Shown here piece after piece: positions 16,320 through 24,754 of a stretch of 32,637 nt of DNA. The DNA is taken from positions 1 to 32,637 of the forward strand of contig JAFTVD010000025.1 of assembly GCA_017465945.1 (NCBI GenBank), written 5' to 3'. This DNA comes from Alphaproteobacteria bacterium (GTDB lineage: Bacteria > Pseudomonadota > Alphaproteobacteria > RF32 > CAG-239). The notes beneath the pieces are model-generated. The model made no database searches, was not told where the DNA came from, and saw only the letters and a program-made list of their open reading frames with translations. The first letter of the stretch is position 1; the number at the start of each line of letters is the position of its first letter. Made by a program: the position numbers and the translations under genes.

Positions 16320-18308
16320 TTATATATCTAAATCCTCGGCAAATTTAGCTCGTTCGATAATAAACTTAAATCGTTGTTCTGGATCTTTACCCATCAAGCG
16401 TTCTACTTGACGTTTGGTTTCAAAAGCTTCATCTCGTGATTCTTCAGTATTTGCTGTTGGTATTGTTACTCGCAATAATACACGATTATTTTTATCCATT
16501 GTGGTTTCTTTTAATTGAACAGCACTCATTTCACCCAAACCTTTGAATCGGCTAATATCTGGTTTTTGATTTGCTTTTGCTTTAGCTAAAATTTTATCTT
16601 TTTCTTCATCATCTAGGGCATAGTAGTTTTTACCACCAAACACTATTTTATAAAGTGGCGGAGTTGCTATGAATAAATGACCGTTTTCTATCAACTTTGG
16701 CATATATTGATAAAAGAATGTCATTAAAAGAGATGTAATGTGAGCTCCATCCACATCAGCATCAGTCATGATAATGATTTTTTCATAGCGAAGATTTTCT
16801 TCTTTATAATTATCCTTTGTACCGCAACCTAGAGCTTCAATCATATCTTTTATTTCTTGGTTTTGTGTAATTTTATCTAAGCTCGCACTTGCAACGTTTA
16901 ATATTTTACCACGAAGAGGTAAAATTGCTTGTGTCATACGATCACGACCTTGCTTTGCAGAACCTCCCGCAGAATCTCCCTCGACAATAAATATCTCTGT
17001 ATCTTCGGCTGCTGATTTTGAACAATCAGCAAGTTTTCCTGGTAGACGGAGTTTTTTAGTTGGAGATTTTCGATTTTGAACTTTTTCTTCTTTTTTCTTT
17101 TTACGAAGCTCTGCTCTTCCTACAACGTAATCTATTAAAGCTTGAGCATTTTCTTTGTCGGATGATAACCAATGATCAAAAGAATCTTTTACAGCTTTTT
17201 CAACTAAATTTACAGCTTTTGACGAAGTTAATTTGTCTTTAGTTTGTCCTTGAAATTGTGGATCTCTTATAAATACTGATAACATAATAGATGCATCACT
17301 TAAAAAGTCTTCACCTGTAACGCTTGCTACTTTTTTGATATTTGCCATATCAGCATATTCTTTTAAACTTTTTAATAGAGCTGTTCTAAAGCCTTGCTCA
17401 TGTGTTCCACCAAGAGGTGTTATCACTGTATTACAATATGAATTACAAAAACCTCTTTCATCATCTGTCCATGTTATCGCCCATTCAACTTTCCCCTCAT
17501 CACCTTGCAATTCTGCTTCTCCTGAAAAAGGCTGACGATTTATAGTCAAACGAGTTCCTATTTGATAATTTAAGAAATCTAATAGACCATTTGGAAAATT
17601 AAATTCTGTTGTTTCTGGGATATTGTCGCCATCTTTGATTAATGAAGGCGCACATTTCCACATAATTTTTATACCTTTAAATAAAAAAGCTTTAGAGCGA
17701 GCCATACGATAAATTTTTAATGGTACAAATTTATTATCTGAACCAAAAATTTCTTCATCTGGTAAAAATGTAATACTTGTTCCACGACGATTAGGAGCGT
17801 TTCCTATCATTTCTAATGAGGTTATAGGTTTACCGCATGAATATTCTTGGCGATATAATTTTTTATCTCGAGCTACTTCAACAATTAGTTTTTTGGATAA
17901 GGCGTTTACAACAGAGGAACCAACACCATGAAGACCACCTGATACTTTATAAGCACCACCTCCAAACTTACCACCTGAATGAAGTGTAGTTAAAATAACC
18001 TCTAAAGCGGATTTATTTGGATATTTTGGGTGAGCATCAACAGGAATTCCTCGCCCATTATCGGTTATAGTTACTGATAAATCTTCATTTACACTAATTT
18101 CAATACGGCTAGCATAACCTGCAACCGCCTCATCCATTGAGTTATCTAAAATTTCTGCAACTAGATGATGAAGAGCTTGTTCATCTGTACCACCAATATA
18201 CATACCAGGACGATGGCGTACTGGCTCTAAACCTTCTAAAACCTCAATATCACTTGCGGAATATGTCTCTTTAGCTACAACTGCAGAACCTTCAAATAAA
18301 TCACTCAT
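16320..18308 (-). CDS. parE: DNA topoisomerase IV subunit B
   Basis: The ATPase subunit of topoisomerase IV, which decatenates daughter chromosomes. At 662 residues it has the length of alphaproteobacterial ParE, shorter than the roughly 800-residue GyrB. Motifs in order: EILDNSMDEA (52-61) and DNGRGIP (83-89) of the GHKL ATPase, GGLHGVG (124-130), the TOPRIM EGDSAGGSAKQGRDR (443-457) and DADVDG (516-521). The end, FAEDLDI, is of the ParE type rather than GyrB. The ATG at 18308 has a GAGGAAG ribosome-binding site. The partner parC is not in the window. Confidence 0.93.
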   Translation of the reverse strand: MSDLFEGSAVVAKETYSASDIEVLEGLEPVRHRPGMYIGGTDEQALHHLVAEILDNSMDEAVAGYASRIEISVNEDLSVTITDNGRGIPVDAHPKYPNKSALEVILTTLHSGGKFGGGAYKVSGGLHGVGSSVVNALSKKLIVEVARDKKLYRQEYSCGKPITSLEMIGNAPNRRGTSITFLPDEEIFGSDNKFVPLKIYRMARSKAFLFKGIKIMWKCAPSLIKDGDNIPETTEFNFPNGLLDFLNYQIGTRLTINRQPFSGEAELQGDEGKVEWAITWTDDERGFCNSYCNTVITPLGGTHEQGFRTALLKSLKEYADMANIKKVASVTGEDFLSDASIMLSVFIRDPQFQGQTKDKLTSSKAVNLVEKAVKDSFDHWLSSDKENAQALIDYVVGRAELRKKKKEEKVQNRKSPTKKLRLPGKLADCSKSAAEDTEIFIVEGDSAGGSAKQGRDRMTQAILPLRGKILNVASASLDKITQNQEIKDMIEALGCGTKDNYKEENLRYEKIIIMTDADVDGAHITSLLMTFFYQYMPKLIENGHLFIATPPLYKIVFGGKNYYALDDEEKDKILAKAKANQKPDISRFKGLGEMSAVQLKETTMDKNNRVLLRVTIPTANTEESRDEAFETKRQVERLMGKDPEQRFKFIIERAKFAEDLDI

Positions 18309-18340
18309 TTCTTCCTCTGTTTCTTATAAATTTTTCGTGT

Positions 18341-18369
18341 AATATATAAGATTAAAACCCTTAAGACAA
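18341..18369 (-). promoter_or_regulatory. parE promoter
   Basis: On the minus strand TTGTCT (18369-18364) and TATATT (18346-18341) are separated by 17 bases; the leader would be about 25 bases. Confidence 0.7.
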
Positions 18370-18431
18370 GAAAAATATTCGCAATATCCAACAAAAAACT
18401 TGCATTTAGATAATTTTTGTGATAGCTCGTT

Positions 18432-18460
18432 TTTAGTTTAATAATTTTTATCTGTATAAT
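18432..18460 (+). promoter_or_regulatory. promoter of the gene at 18480
   Basis: A perfect -10 box TATAAT (18455-18460) has TTTAGT (18432-18437) 17 bases upstream. Initiation near 18467 would leave a leader of about 13 bases with no Shine-Dalgarno sequence. Confidence 0.6.
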
Positions 18461-18479
18461 TTTTTAATCTGTAATTTTT

Positions 18480-19217
18480 ATGAGTAAAGGACCTTTTAGA
18501 GCAAGTGTGATTAATATCACGCATGTTGATAGTTATCACAAATTAACTGTCAAATCTGATAGTACGTGTCTAGATGATGTTATCTTTATTAGCGACAATG
18601 CAAATATTGAGGTAATTAACATTGGAGATTGTATTGTTTATTATCTTGAGGAAAAAGATAGTTCTGTTAATGAGGATGATAGAAGCAAGAACATTGTTGT
18701 TGTTATTTACAAAGAGTTTTACTCTGTATCGTCTCATGGGCTTTTTCCTGTTCTTAAAAGTTGGTATTGGATACGAAAAGGTGAACAAATTCTTCAACTT
18801 GATAAGCTTCCAGGAATTATTGAAATCTTGTTTAACTTATCTAGGTACTACAGAAATCGTAAAAAATTGGCCCAAAAAGCTATAGACATATTGAATACAA
18901 CTCAAGATGTTGAAGCTTTAGATGCGTTATTTTCTATGCATCCTTGTACATTGTACGAAGTCTTGAGCGATAGAGTATGCTTAGATGACTATGAAACGAT
19001 TTGCTCTGTTGATGAAAAAGTTCGAAAACAAACAATTAACGATGCTTTTATTCCTGTACAAATCGCTGATTTGCTAGTAAACCTCAAGGCAAATGGTGCT
19101 GACATCGAAAACCCTCACAAGAGAGATTTGTTCCAAATTACAGCAATGGCTATTACACATGGAGAAAAGCCTAAAGATGTTCATGATTTCATCAGTTCGT
19201 ACGAACGCAAGGTTTAA
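18480..19217 (+). CDS. protein of unknown function
   Basis: A 245-residue soluble protein without a recognised family. The first 95 residues are beta-rich (strands such as RASVINITHV and NIVVVIYKEFYSV), followed by helical segments from about 105, including a basic stretch YRNRKKLAQKAI and the tail ITHGEKPKDVHDFISSYERKV. No signal peptide or membrane helix. It stands alone: its promoter is divergent from parE and a strong terminator follows at 19225. The very short leader and lack of a ribosome-binding site hint at near-leaderless translation. The ATG at 18480 is the only good start for the whole frame. Confidence 0.8.
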   Translation: MSKGPFRASVINITHVDSYHKLTVKSDSTCLDDVIFISDNANIEVINIGDCIVYYLEEKDSSVNEDDRSKNIVVVIYKEFYSVSSHGLFPVLKSWYWIRKGEQILQLDKLPGIIEILFNLSRYYRNRKKLAQKAIDILNTTQDVEALDALFSMHPCTLYEVLSDRVCLDDYETICSVDEKVRKQTINDAFIPVQIADLLVNLKANGADIENPHKRDLFQITAMAITHGEKPKDVHDFISSYERKV

Positions 19218-19224
19218 TCTTTTT

Positions 19225-19264
19225 AACGATACTTTCTTTATCAAAGGAAAGTATCGTTTTTTAT
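19225..19264 (+). terminator. rho-independent terminator
   Basis: AACGATACTTTC (19225-19236) pairs with GAAAGTATCGTT (19247-19258) around a 10-base loop, with a T-rich tail. It separates the unknown gene from the rpsB transcript. Confidence 0.93.
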
Positions 19265-19283
19265 TTTATAGATAAAAAAAAGC

Positions 19284-19311
19284 TTGCAATTTAAATATTT
19301 TAATGTATAAA
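19284..19311 (+). promoter_or_regulatory. promoter of rpsB-tsf
   Basis: TTGCAA (19284-19289) and TATAAA (19306-19311) are 16 bases apart. Initiation near 19318 gives a leader of about 160 bases. Confidence 0.7.
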
Positions 19312-19319
19312 TGCCTAAG

Positions 19320-19474
19320 CTTGGCATGGTGCCAAGTGTTTAATTAATTCACACGCAAGCGGAAACGGTGAGTTTTATGGTAAAAAAATAAAACTTTACG
19401 TTCCGGTGTTTCTTAAGGTTTTACTTTAATGAAACTTATGAGCTTGCGGAGGTTTAACCGGAAAACAAAGGAAA
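19320..19474 (+). ncRNA. structured rpsB leader with three-way junction, probable autoregulatory site
   Basis: The leader folds by simple inspection. A first hairpin CTTGGC/GCCAAG lies at 19320-19336. Then P1, CGCAAGC (19354-19360) with GCTTGCG (19442-19448), closes a three-way junction. P2 runs from 19361 to 19404, with GGAAACG/CGTTCC (one bulged A), an internal loop, and AGTTTTAT/ATAAAACT. P3 runs from 19408 to 19435 (GTTTCTTAAGG with CTTTAATGAAAC, one bulge). TTCCGG (19401-19406) could instead pair with CCGGAA (19458-19463), which is next to the Shine-Dalgarno sequence AAAGGA. Autoregulation by uS2 is known for rpsB in gammaproteobacteria; its use here is inferred. Confidence 0.7.
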
Positions 19475-19479
19475 TAAAA

Positions 19480-20256
19480 ATGAGTCTTCCTACTTTTACT
19501 TTACGTCAACTTGTTGAAGCTGGCGTACACTTTGGACACCACGCTCGTCGTTGGAATCCACAAATGGCTCCATACATCTATGGAAAAAAAGATAACGTTC
19601 ACATCATTGATTTACAAAAAACATATCCAATGCTTTATACAGCTTTGGCTGTTGCTCGTGATGTTGCTGCTAAAGGCGGTAAAGTTCTTTTTGTTGCAAC
19701 TAAAAGACAAGCACAAGAAATTGTTAAAGAAAGCGCTGAAAGATGTGGACAATACTATGTTAACTATCGTTGGTTAGGTGGAATGCTCACTAACTGGAAA
19801 ACTGTTAACAAGTCTATTAACCGTCTCGTTAAATTAAACGAAATGGAAGAAAAGAACGCTTATGAGGGTTATACCAAAAAAGAAATGCTAAACATTAAAA
19901 AAGAACAAGGTAAACTTGCTCTATCTTTAGATGGTATTAAAAACATGGGTGGTCAACCTGATTTATTGTTTGTTATTGATACTCCAAAAGAATCTTTGGC
20001 TATTAAAGAAGCTAAAAAATTGGGTATTCCTGTAATTGGTATTACAGATACAAACGCTAATCCTTATGATGTTGATTATCCAGTTCCTGGTAATGATGAT
20101 GCAATTAGAGCTATTCAGCTTTATTGTGATTTAATTTCTTCTGCTGTTTTAGACGGTATGCAAGCTGAAATTGCTGCTCAAGGCGTTAAAGTTGAAGATA
20201 CAGCTTTAGAAGCTAAAAGCGGTGAAGCTTTCGTTGAAAACGTAGAAAACGCTTAA
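19480..20256 (+). CDS. rpsB: 30S ribosomal protein uS2
   Basis: uS2, 258 residues. Family features: [20 protein letters not shown] at the N-terminus, [34 protein letters not shown] and GITDTNANP. The frame extends upstream to an ATG at 19429, but that lies in the structured leader; AAAGGAA (19468-19473) fixes the start at 19480. First gene of rpsB-tsf. Confidence 0.98.
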   Translation: MSLPTFTLRQLVEAGVHFGHHARRWNPQMAPYIYGKKDNVHIIDLQKTYPMLYTALAVARDVAAKGGKVLFVATKRQAQEIVKESAERCGQYYVNYRWLGGMLTNWKTVNKSINRLVKLNEMEEKNAYEGYTKKEMLNIKKEQGKLALSLDGIKNMGGQPDLLFVIDTPKESLAIKEAKKLGIPVIGITDTNANPYDVDYPVPGNDDAIRAIQLYCDLISSAVLDGMQAEIAAQGVKVEDTALEAKSGEAFVENVENA

Positions 20257-20270
20257 TTTTAAGCATTAAT

Positions 20271-20306
20271 GGCGACGATTTTTTGTCGTCGCCTGTTTTT
20301 GTTTTT
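20271..20306 (+). terminator. intercistronic hairpin between rpsB and tsf, partial terminator
   Basis: GGCGACGA (20271-20278) pairs with TCGTCGCC (20286-20293) around a 7-base loop and a T-rich stretch follows. As tsf has no other visible promoter, it most likely lowers tsf output or protects rpsB mRNA rather than ending all transcripts. Confidence 0.8.
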
Positions 20307-20328
20307 TGATAATACAAGGGGAATGATA

Positions 20329-21261
20329 ATGGCTGAAATTACCGCTAGTATGGTAAAAAGTTTAAGAGAGACATCTGGTGCTGGTATGCTTGATTGCAAA
20401 AAAGCATTGGTTGAAACTAATGGTAACATGGAAGATGCTATTGACTGGTTACGTAAGAAAGGTTTAGCTTCTGCAGCAAAAAAAGCTAGTCGTATCGCTG
20501 CTGAAGGTTTAGTTTCTGTTTATGTTGATGGAAACCAAGGTGCTGTTGTTGAAGTTAACTCTGAAACAGACTTTGTTGCTAAAAATGATATTTTCCAAGA
20601 ATATGTAGAAAATTCTGCTAAAGCTGCTTTGGCTGTTAAAGGCGACGTTGAAGCTTTGAAGGCTTTTGTTTGCCCAGTTAGCGGAAAAGATATGGGTACA
20701 ATTTTAACAGATATGATTGCTAAAATTGGTGAAAATATGAACATCAGAAGAGCTCAATATTTATCTGTTGAAAATGGTGTTGTTGCTTCTTATATGCACA
20801 ATGCAGCACGTGCTAATTTAGGTAAGATTGGTGTATTAGTTGCTGTTGAAGGTGATGCTGATAAAGCTAAGATGCAAGAATTAGGTAAACATATTGCTAT
20901 GCACATTGCTGCAACAAATCCTATTTCATTAAATATTGCTGAAGTTCCAGCTGAAGCTGTTGCTCGTGAAAAAGCAATCTTTTCTGAACAAGCATTAGCA
21001 AGTGGAAAACCAGCTAATATCGTTGAGAAAATGGTTGAAGGTCGTATCCGTAAATTCTATGAAGAAGTTGTTCTTGAAGAACAAAACTTCATTATGGATC
21101 CTGATAAGAAAGTTAAGACTGTTGTTGAAGAATTTGCAAAAGAAAACAATGCAAATGTTAAATTGAACGGTTTTGTATGCTTTAAGCTTGGTGAAGGTCT
21201 TCAAAAGAAAGAAGAAGATTTTGCTGCTGAAGTTGCTGCTCAACTTGGTCAAACAGCTTAA
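20329..21261 (+). CDS. tsf: elongation factor Ts
   Basis: EF-Ts, the nucleotide exchange factor of EF-Tu, 310 residues. The N-terminal UBA-like domain has VKSLRETSGAGMLDCKKAL; TDFVAKN (80-86), the key EF-Tu-contact motif, is intact. The rest forms the two core subdomains, with HIAAxNP near 190. The frame is open from 20269, inside the intercistronic hairpin, but AAGGGGA six bases upstream marks the ATG at 20329. Confidence 0.98.
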   Translation: MAEITASMVKSLRETSGAGMLDCKKALVETNGNMEDAIDWLRKKGLASAAKKASRIAAEGLVSVYVDGNQGAVVEVNSETDFVAKNDIFQEYVENSAKAALAVKGDVEALKAFVCPVSGKDMGTILTDMIAKIGENMNIRRAQYLSVENGVVASYMHNAARANLGKIGVLVAVEGDADKAKMQELGKHIAMHIAATNPISLNIAEVPAEAVAREKAIFSEQALASGKPANIVEKMVEGRIRKFYEEVVLEEQNFIMDPDKKVKTVVEEFAKENNANVKLNGFVCFKLGEGLQKKEEDFAAEVAAQLGQTA

Positions 21262-21283
21262 TTTTATTTTAGCTATTTTGATA

Positions 21284-21316
21284 AAAGGTCTAACAAATGT
21301 TAGGCCTTTTTATTTT
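21284..21316. terminator. terminator shared by tsf and the ABC-F gene
   Basis: AAAGGTCTAAC (21284-21294) pairs with GTTAGGCCTTT (21299-21309), including one G-T pair, with a loop of four. T-rich flanks on both strands allow termination in both directions. Confidence 0.9.
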
Positions 21317-23142
21317 TAATCATCATCTTGGAGCTTAAACCACTCCCACTCTAGGTCTTTAATTTCTTCTTCTAAAACTTTTAGTTCTTTTTGAAGCGAT
21401 ATTATAATATCTTTATCAATCTTGGTTGTAAATTCTTCTAATATCTTTGACTTACGCTCTTCTTTTTGTTTTATATTTTTTTCAATTTCACGAAGTTTTA
21501 CGCGCTCTTTTCTATCATTTTTAGAGTGTTTAATTATAGTTTTATTTGATTTTTGTTTTGATTTTTCAGCATTTATATTATCTTTATTTAATAAAAAATC
21601 TCGATAATCATCTAAGCTTCCATCATATGGCGAACATGTATTATTATCGACCAACCATAATGTATCTGCTACTAATTTTAATAGATAAAAATCATGCGAA
21701 ATAAGAATTATTGCTCCATTATATGCGTTGATAGCATCTGCTAAAGCTCTTCTTCCTTTTATATCTAGGTGGTTTGTTGGCTCATCAAATATTAATAATT
21801 CTGGAGCATCAATAGACATTGTTGCAAATAACAGTCTTGTTTTCTCCCCTCCTGATAACTCCTTTATTTTAGTAATAGCCTTTTCTTGCTCTAAACCAAA
21901 ACGTGCAAGATGTGAACGAGCATTCTTTTCAAGAGTATTTGGCATTAGGCTTAAAATATATTCTGTTGGTGTTTGCTCCATTGGTAACACTTCTGTTTGA
22001 TTTTGGTGAAAATAGCCTATTTTTAATTTTTTGGATTTAGCAATACTTCCTCCAAACAAATCTAAACGCCCTGACAACATTTTTACAAGTGTTGATTTAC
22101 CATTACCATTTTTACCAAGAAGCGCAATTCTATCATCTTGATTTAAGTATAAATTTAATTTTCTTAAAACAACTTTATCACCATAACCAACAGTCGCATC
22201 TTCTGTTTTGATTAGAGGAGATGGTAATGTATTAATTTCAGGAAAAGTGAAATTTTCTTCTTTTTCTTGCTCGACTTCAACAATTTCAGCCATTTTCTCT
22301 AGCATTTTCAGTCTGCTTTGAGCCTGTTTTGCTTTTGTGGCTTTATACCTAAATCTATCAACATAAGATTGAAGATGGGCCCTTTTTTGATTTTGTTTTT
22401 CTATTGCTTTAGATGTAAATTCTATTTTTTGATTGTATTGTCTTAAAAAATTATCATAATTTCCTTTATATGTAACAAGCTTCTTTCCTTCAAAATGAAT
22501 GATTGCATTACATACATTATTTAAAAAGTCTATATCATGGCTAATAACTAATAATGTTTTGGTATAGTGTTTAAGATAATTTTCTAGCCACACTATTGCC
22601 TCGATATCAAGATGATTGGTTGGTTCATCTAGAAACAGAATATCTGAATATTGAAATAATGCTCCGGCTAGATTTAGCCTCATTTGCCAACCACCTGAAA
22701 AATCTTTTACTTTTCTTGTTAAATCTTCTTGATTAAACCCTAATCCTTTTAATATTTCTGCTGTTCTTGCTTCTGCTGAATCTGCTCCGATGATTCTTAA
22801 TTCTTCCATAATTTCTGCAATTTCAGAAACTGATGCGTTCTTTTCTTTCTCTTTTAACTCGACTAACCGTTTGTCTTTACTTAAAACATAGTTTAATATG
22901 CTTTTATTCAAGTCTTCTTCTTTAATTTCTTGCTCTGCAAAGGCTTTTATTTGACGAGTTGGAATAAATATCTCACCACTATTTACGTCATGCTCACCTT
23001 TTAGTGTTTTAAATAGTGTTGTTTTACCACATCCATTTGCCCCAAGAATCCCCACTTTTGCCCCATCATCAATCTGAGCTGATGAGTTTTCTAGCAAAAA
23101 CTTTGATGCTATTTGTAGAGTGATATTGTCTATTTTTATCAT
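21316..23142 (-). CDS. ABC-F family ATPase, YheS-like
   Basis: A soluble tandem ATPase of 608 residues that belongs to ABC-F, whose members act on the ribosome to relieve stalling or to resist antibiotics. Domain 1 has GANGCGKTT (34-42), the signature FSGGWQMRLNLAGAL (148-162) and LDEPTNHLD (171-179). Domain 2 has GKNGNGKST (343-351), LSGGEKTRLLFA (429-440) and FDEPTNHLD (452-460). The linker at about 235-300 is basic, and a coiled-coil C-terminal domain spans about 520-608. The FSGGWQMRLNLA signature and the C-terminal extension fit YheS-type proteins. Its start follows the stop of the GT92 gene directly (TAAATG), so the genes are coupled. Confidence 0.92.
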   Translation of the reverse strand: MIKIDNITLQIASKFLLENSSAQIDDGAKVGILGANGCGKTTLFKTLKGEHDVNSGEIFIPTRQIKAFAEQEIKEEDLNKSILNYVLSKDKRLVELKEKEKNASVSEIAEIMEELRIIGADSAEARTAEILKGLGFNQEDLTRKVKDFSGGWQMRLNLAGALFQYSDILFLDEPTNHLDIEAIVWLENYLKHYTKTLLVISHDIDFLNNVCNAIIHFEGKKLVTYKGNYDNFLRQYNQKIEFTSKAIEKQNQKRAHLQSYVDRFRYKATKAKQAQSRLKMLEKMAEIVEVEQEKEENFTFPEINTLPSPLIKTEDATVGYGDKVVLRKLNLYLNQDDRIALLGKNGNGKSTLVKMLSGRLDLFGGSIAKSKKLKIGYFHQNQTEVLPMEQTPTEYILSLMPNTLEKNARSHLARFGLEQEKAITKIKELSGGEKTRLLFATMSIDAPELLIFDEPTNHLDIKGRRALADAINAYNGAIILISHDFYLLKLVADTLWLVDNNTCSPYDGSLDDYRDFLLNKDNINAEKSKQKSNKTIIKHSKNDRKERVKLREIEKNIKQKEERKSKILEEFTTKIDKDIIISLQKELKVLEEEIKDLEWEWFKLQDDD

Positions 23143-24189
23143 TTAATTACTCTTATATTGAGGGTGATTATTTTTATATAATTTTTCTAACTCATAAAAG
23201 CTCATTGGGGTTTTAATTTCTCTATTTAATACTTGAGATGCTTCATTTGGTGTAAAATAAAGATTATCAAAACTTGTTGCATTCAAATTTTGGCGAGGAT
23301 GTGGAATATCTTGCAAAGGACTTTTTGTCATACGCTTTTTTAGTTTTTTGATAAACCTTTTCATTATTTTATCATCTTTTATACTATTATCGTTATGAAA
23401 GAAATAGTATTCGTAATCAATAGATGTACCTTCTGGATGCCCTCTTTTCTTTTTATACATAAACTCCTCAAATGATTTTAATATATAATGATTTACTCTT
23501 GCCTTATCTGCAGAGATATTAAAACTTAACATGAAGCTTACAGGTTTATGATATTCGTTAACACTTAAACCTTCAACTTTTGTATAATGATTTGCTCCAA
23601 ACAGGTTGAAATCAATTACTTTATTTGGTTTTACGATTGATTTTACGGTATGATTTAATTTAAAAGCATGAGAGGTGAAAGTTTCTGTTATTAAGCCATC
23701 ATCTCTTTTAAATAAGTTAGAATCGCCATAGTTCATCCATTGAAGACTTACTTCTGAAACGTCTTCAAAATCTTTTAAAAATGATTTTATCGTCGATTTT
23801 TCTATTGGCACTAGATATTCATCTAAATCAATAATTGCTAGCCAATATGTTTCATCTTTATAATCTTTTACAATTTGCTCATAGCAACGTAATTGTTGAT
23901 TTGTACCTGGTTTTGGAATATATGTTATTATACCTTTATCAATATAAGGTTTTAGGTATTCTTTTGTTCCATCAATACTATCATTATCACAGAGATAAAA
24001 GTGCTCAACACCTTGTAAAAGATGATACTCTATCCATTCTTTTAAGTATGGTTTTTCATTTTTCATAATTGCAGCTATACTTAAATAATATGGAGATTTT
24101 ACAAGTATTGTATGATGAACAACAGCTCCTATAAAAATAATCACTAATAAAAATGCAATTATAAGATATTTTTTTACATATTCTTTCAA
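23143..24189 (-). CDS. membrane-anchored GT92-type glycosyltransferase
   Basis: A 348-residue protein with one N-terminal membrane helix (about 8-28) and a GT92 domain (once DUF23; GT-A fold). The family core is clear: AAIMKNEKPYLKEWIEYH (39-56), FYLCDNDSIDGT (64-75) and the DLDEY metal site (121-125). The TTG at 24189 is the likely start: GGAG lies eight bases upstream, it overlaps the upstream stop as TTGA, and the next ATG would remove the helix and the first motif residues. Substrate unknown; GT92 members include galactosyltransferases. With the helix the domain would lie in the cytoplasm or periplasm depending on topology, which sequence alone does not settle. Confidence 0.82.
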   Translation of the reverse strand: MKEYVKKYLIIAFLLVIIFIGAVVHHTILVKSPYYLSIAAIMKNEKPYLKEWIEYHLLQGVEHFYLCDNDSIDGTKEYLKPYIDKGIITYIPKPGTNQQLRCYEQIVKDYKDETYWLAIIDLDEYLVPIEKSTIKSFLKDFEDVSEVSLQWMNYGDSNLFKRDDGLITETFTSHAFKLNHTVKSIVKPNKVIDFNLFGANHYTKVEGLSVNEYHKPVSFMLSFNISADKARVNHYILKSFEEFMYKKKRGHPEGTSIDYEYYFFHNDNSIKDDKIMKRFIKKLKKRMTKSPLQDIPHPRQNLNATSFDNLYFTPNEASQVLNREIKTPMSFYELEKLYKNNHPQYKSN

Positions 24190-24632
24190 GAAAAATTCTC
24201 CATAATATTGTGTTTATGACAGGCATCTTTAACAAGTATGGTTGTAACGGGAGCTTTAGAATATTTTTGAAACAATAAACCATGCCCCAAACAAAGACCA
24301 AAATTAATATTAAAATCTGTTTGTTGTTGATTTAAGTACTCTGCTTGAGAAATAGGATCGCAAGATATACCTTTAAGATTACTTGATATTTCTGAGGCTT
24401 CTAATTTTGATTCTTTACAATGAACAATAATTGTTTCAAAACCTTCTTTTTCAAGCAAACATTTTAATTGTTCGGCTAAATTATAAACGCTAAAACATGA
24501 GGCTATACCTATTTTTTTATAGTTATTTAAGGATATAAAATTTATAAGTTCACTAATGCGAGAAGACGAACGAGATTTATCTGTTAACTCCATAAACTCT
24601 TTATCTTCTTTAGAATATGTACCTTTTTGCAT
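24186..24632 (-). CDS. DUF1847-family protein
   Basis: A 148-residue protein that matches the DUF1847 family, predicted metal-binding and of unknown function. The family pattern is seen: KIGIASC (39-45), a CKE segment near 87-89, CDPISQAEYLN, TDFNINFGLCLGHG and APVTTILVKD. Several conserved cysteines may bind a metal. It is first in a three-gene minus-strand unit with the GT92 enzyme (4-base overlap) and the ABC-F ATPase. No functional link among the three is evident. Confidence 0.8.
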   Translation of the reverse strand: MQKGTYSKEDKEFMELTDKSRSSSRISELINFISLNNYKKIGIASCFSVYNLAEQLKCLLEKEGFETIIVHCKESKLEASEISSNLKGISCDPISQAEYLNQQQTDFNINFGLCLGHGLLFQKYSKAPVTTILVKDACHKHNIMENFS

Positions 24633-24754
24633 CTTCGTCCTTTTAAAGTGTTTTTAATAATTTATTTTTATACTACAATAACTAAAAAATAATACAAGAC
24701 AAATACCTTTAGTTATTCTATGGTAATTTTATGTTTTAATTTAGGAATATTGAA

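Noticed and set aside
19429..19479. Upstream extension of rpsB by 17 residues
   Set aside because: These bases belong to the structured leader and the family start follows a clear Shine-Dalgarno sequence at 19468-19473.
20269..20328. Upstream extension of tsf
   Set aside because: It starts inside the intercistronic hairpin, has no ribosome-binding site, and EF-Ts proteins begin at the MAEITA-type N-terminus.
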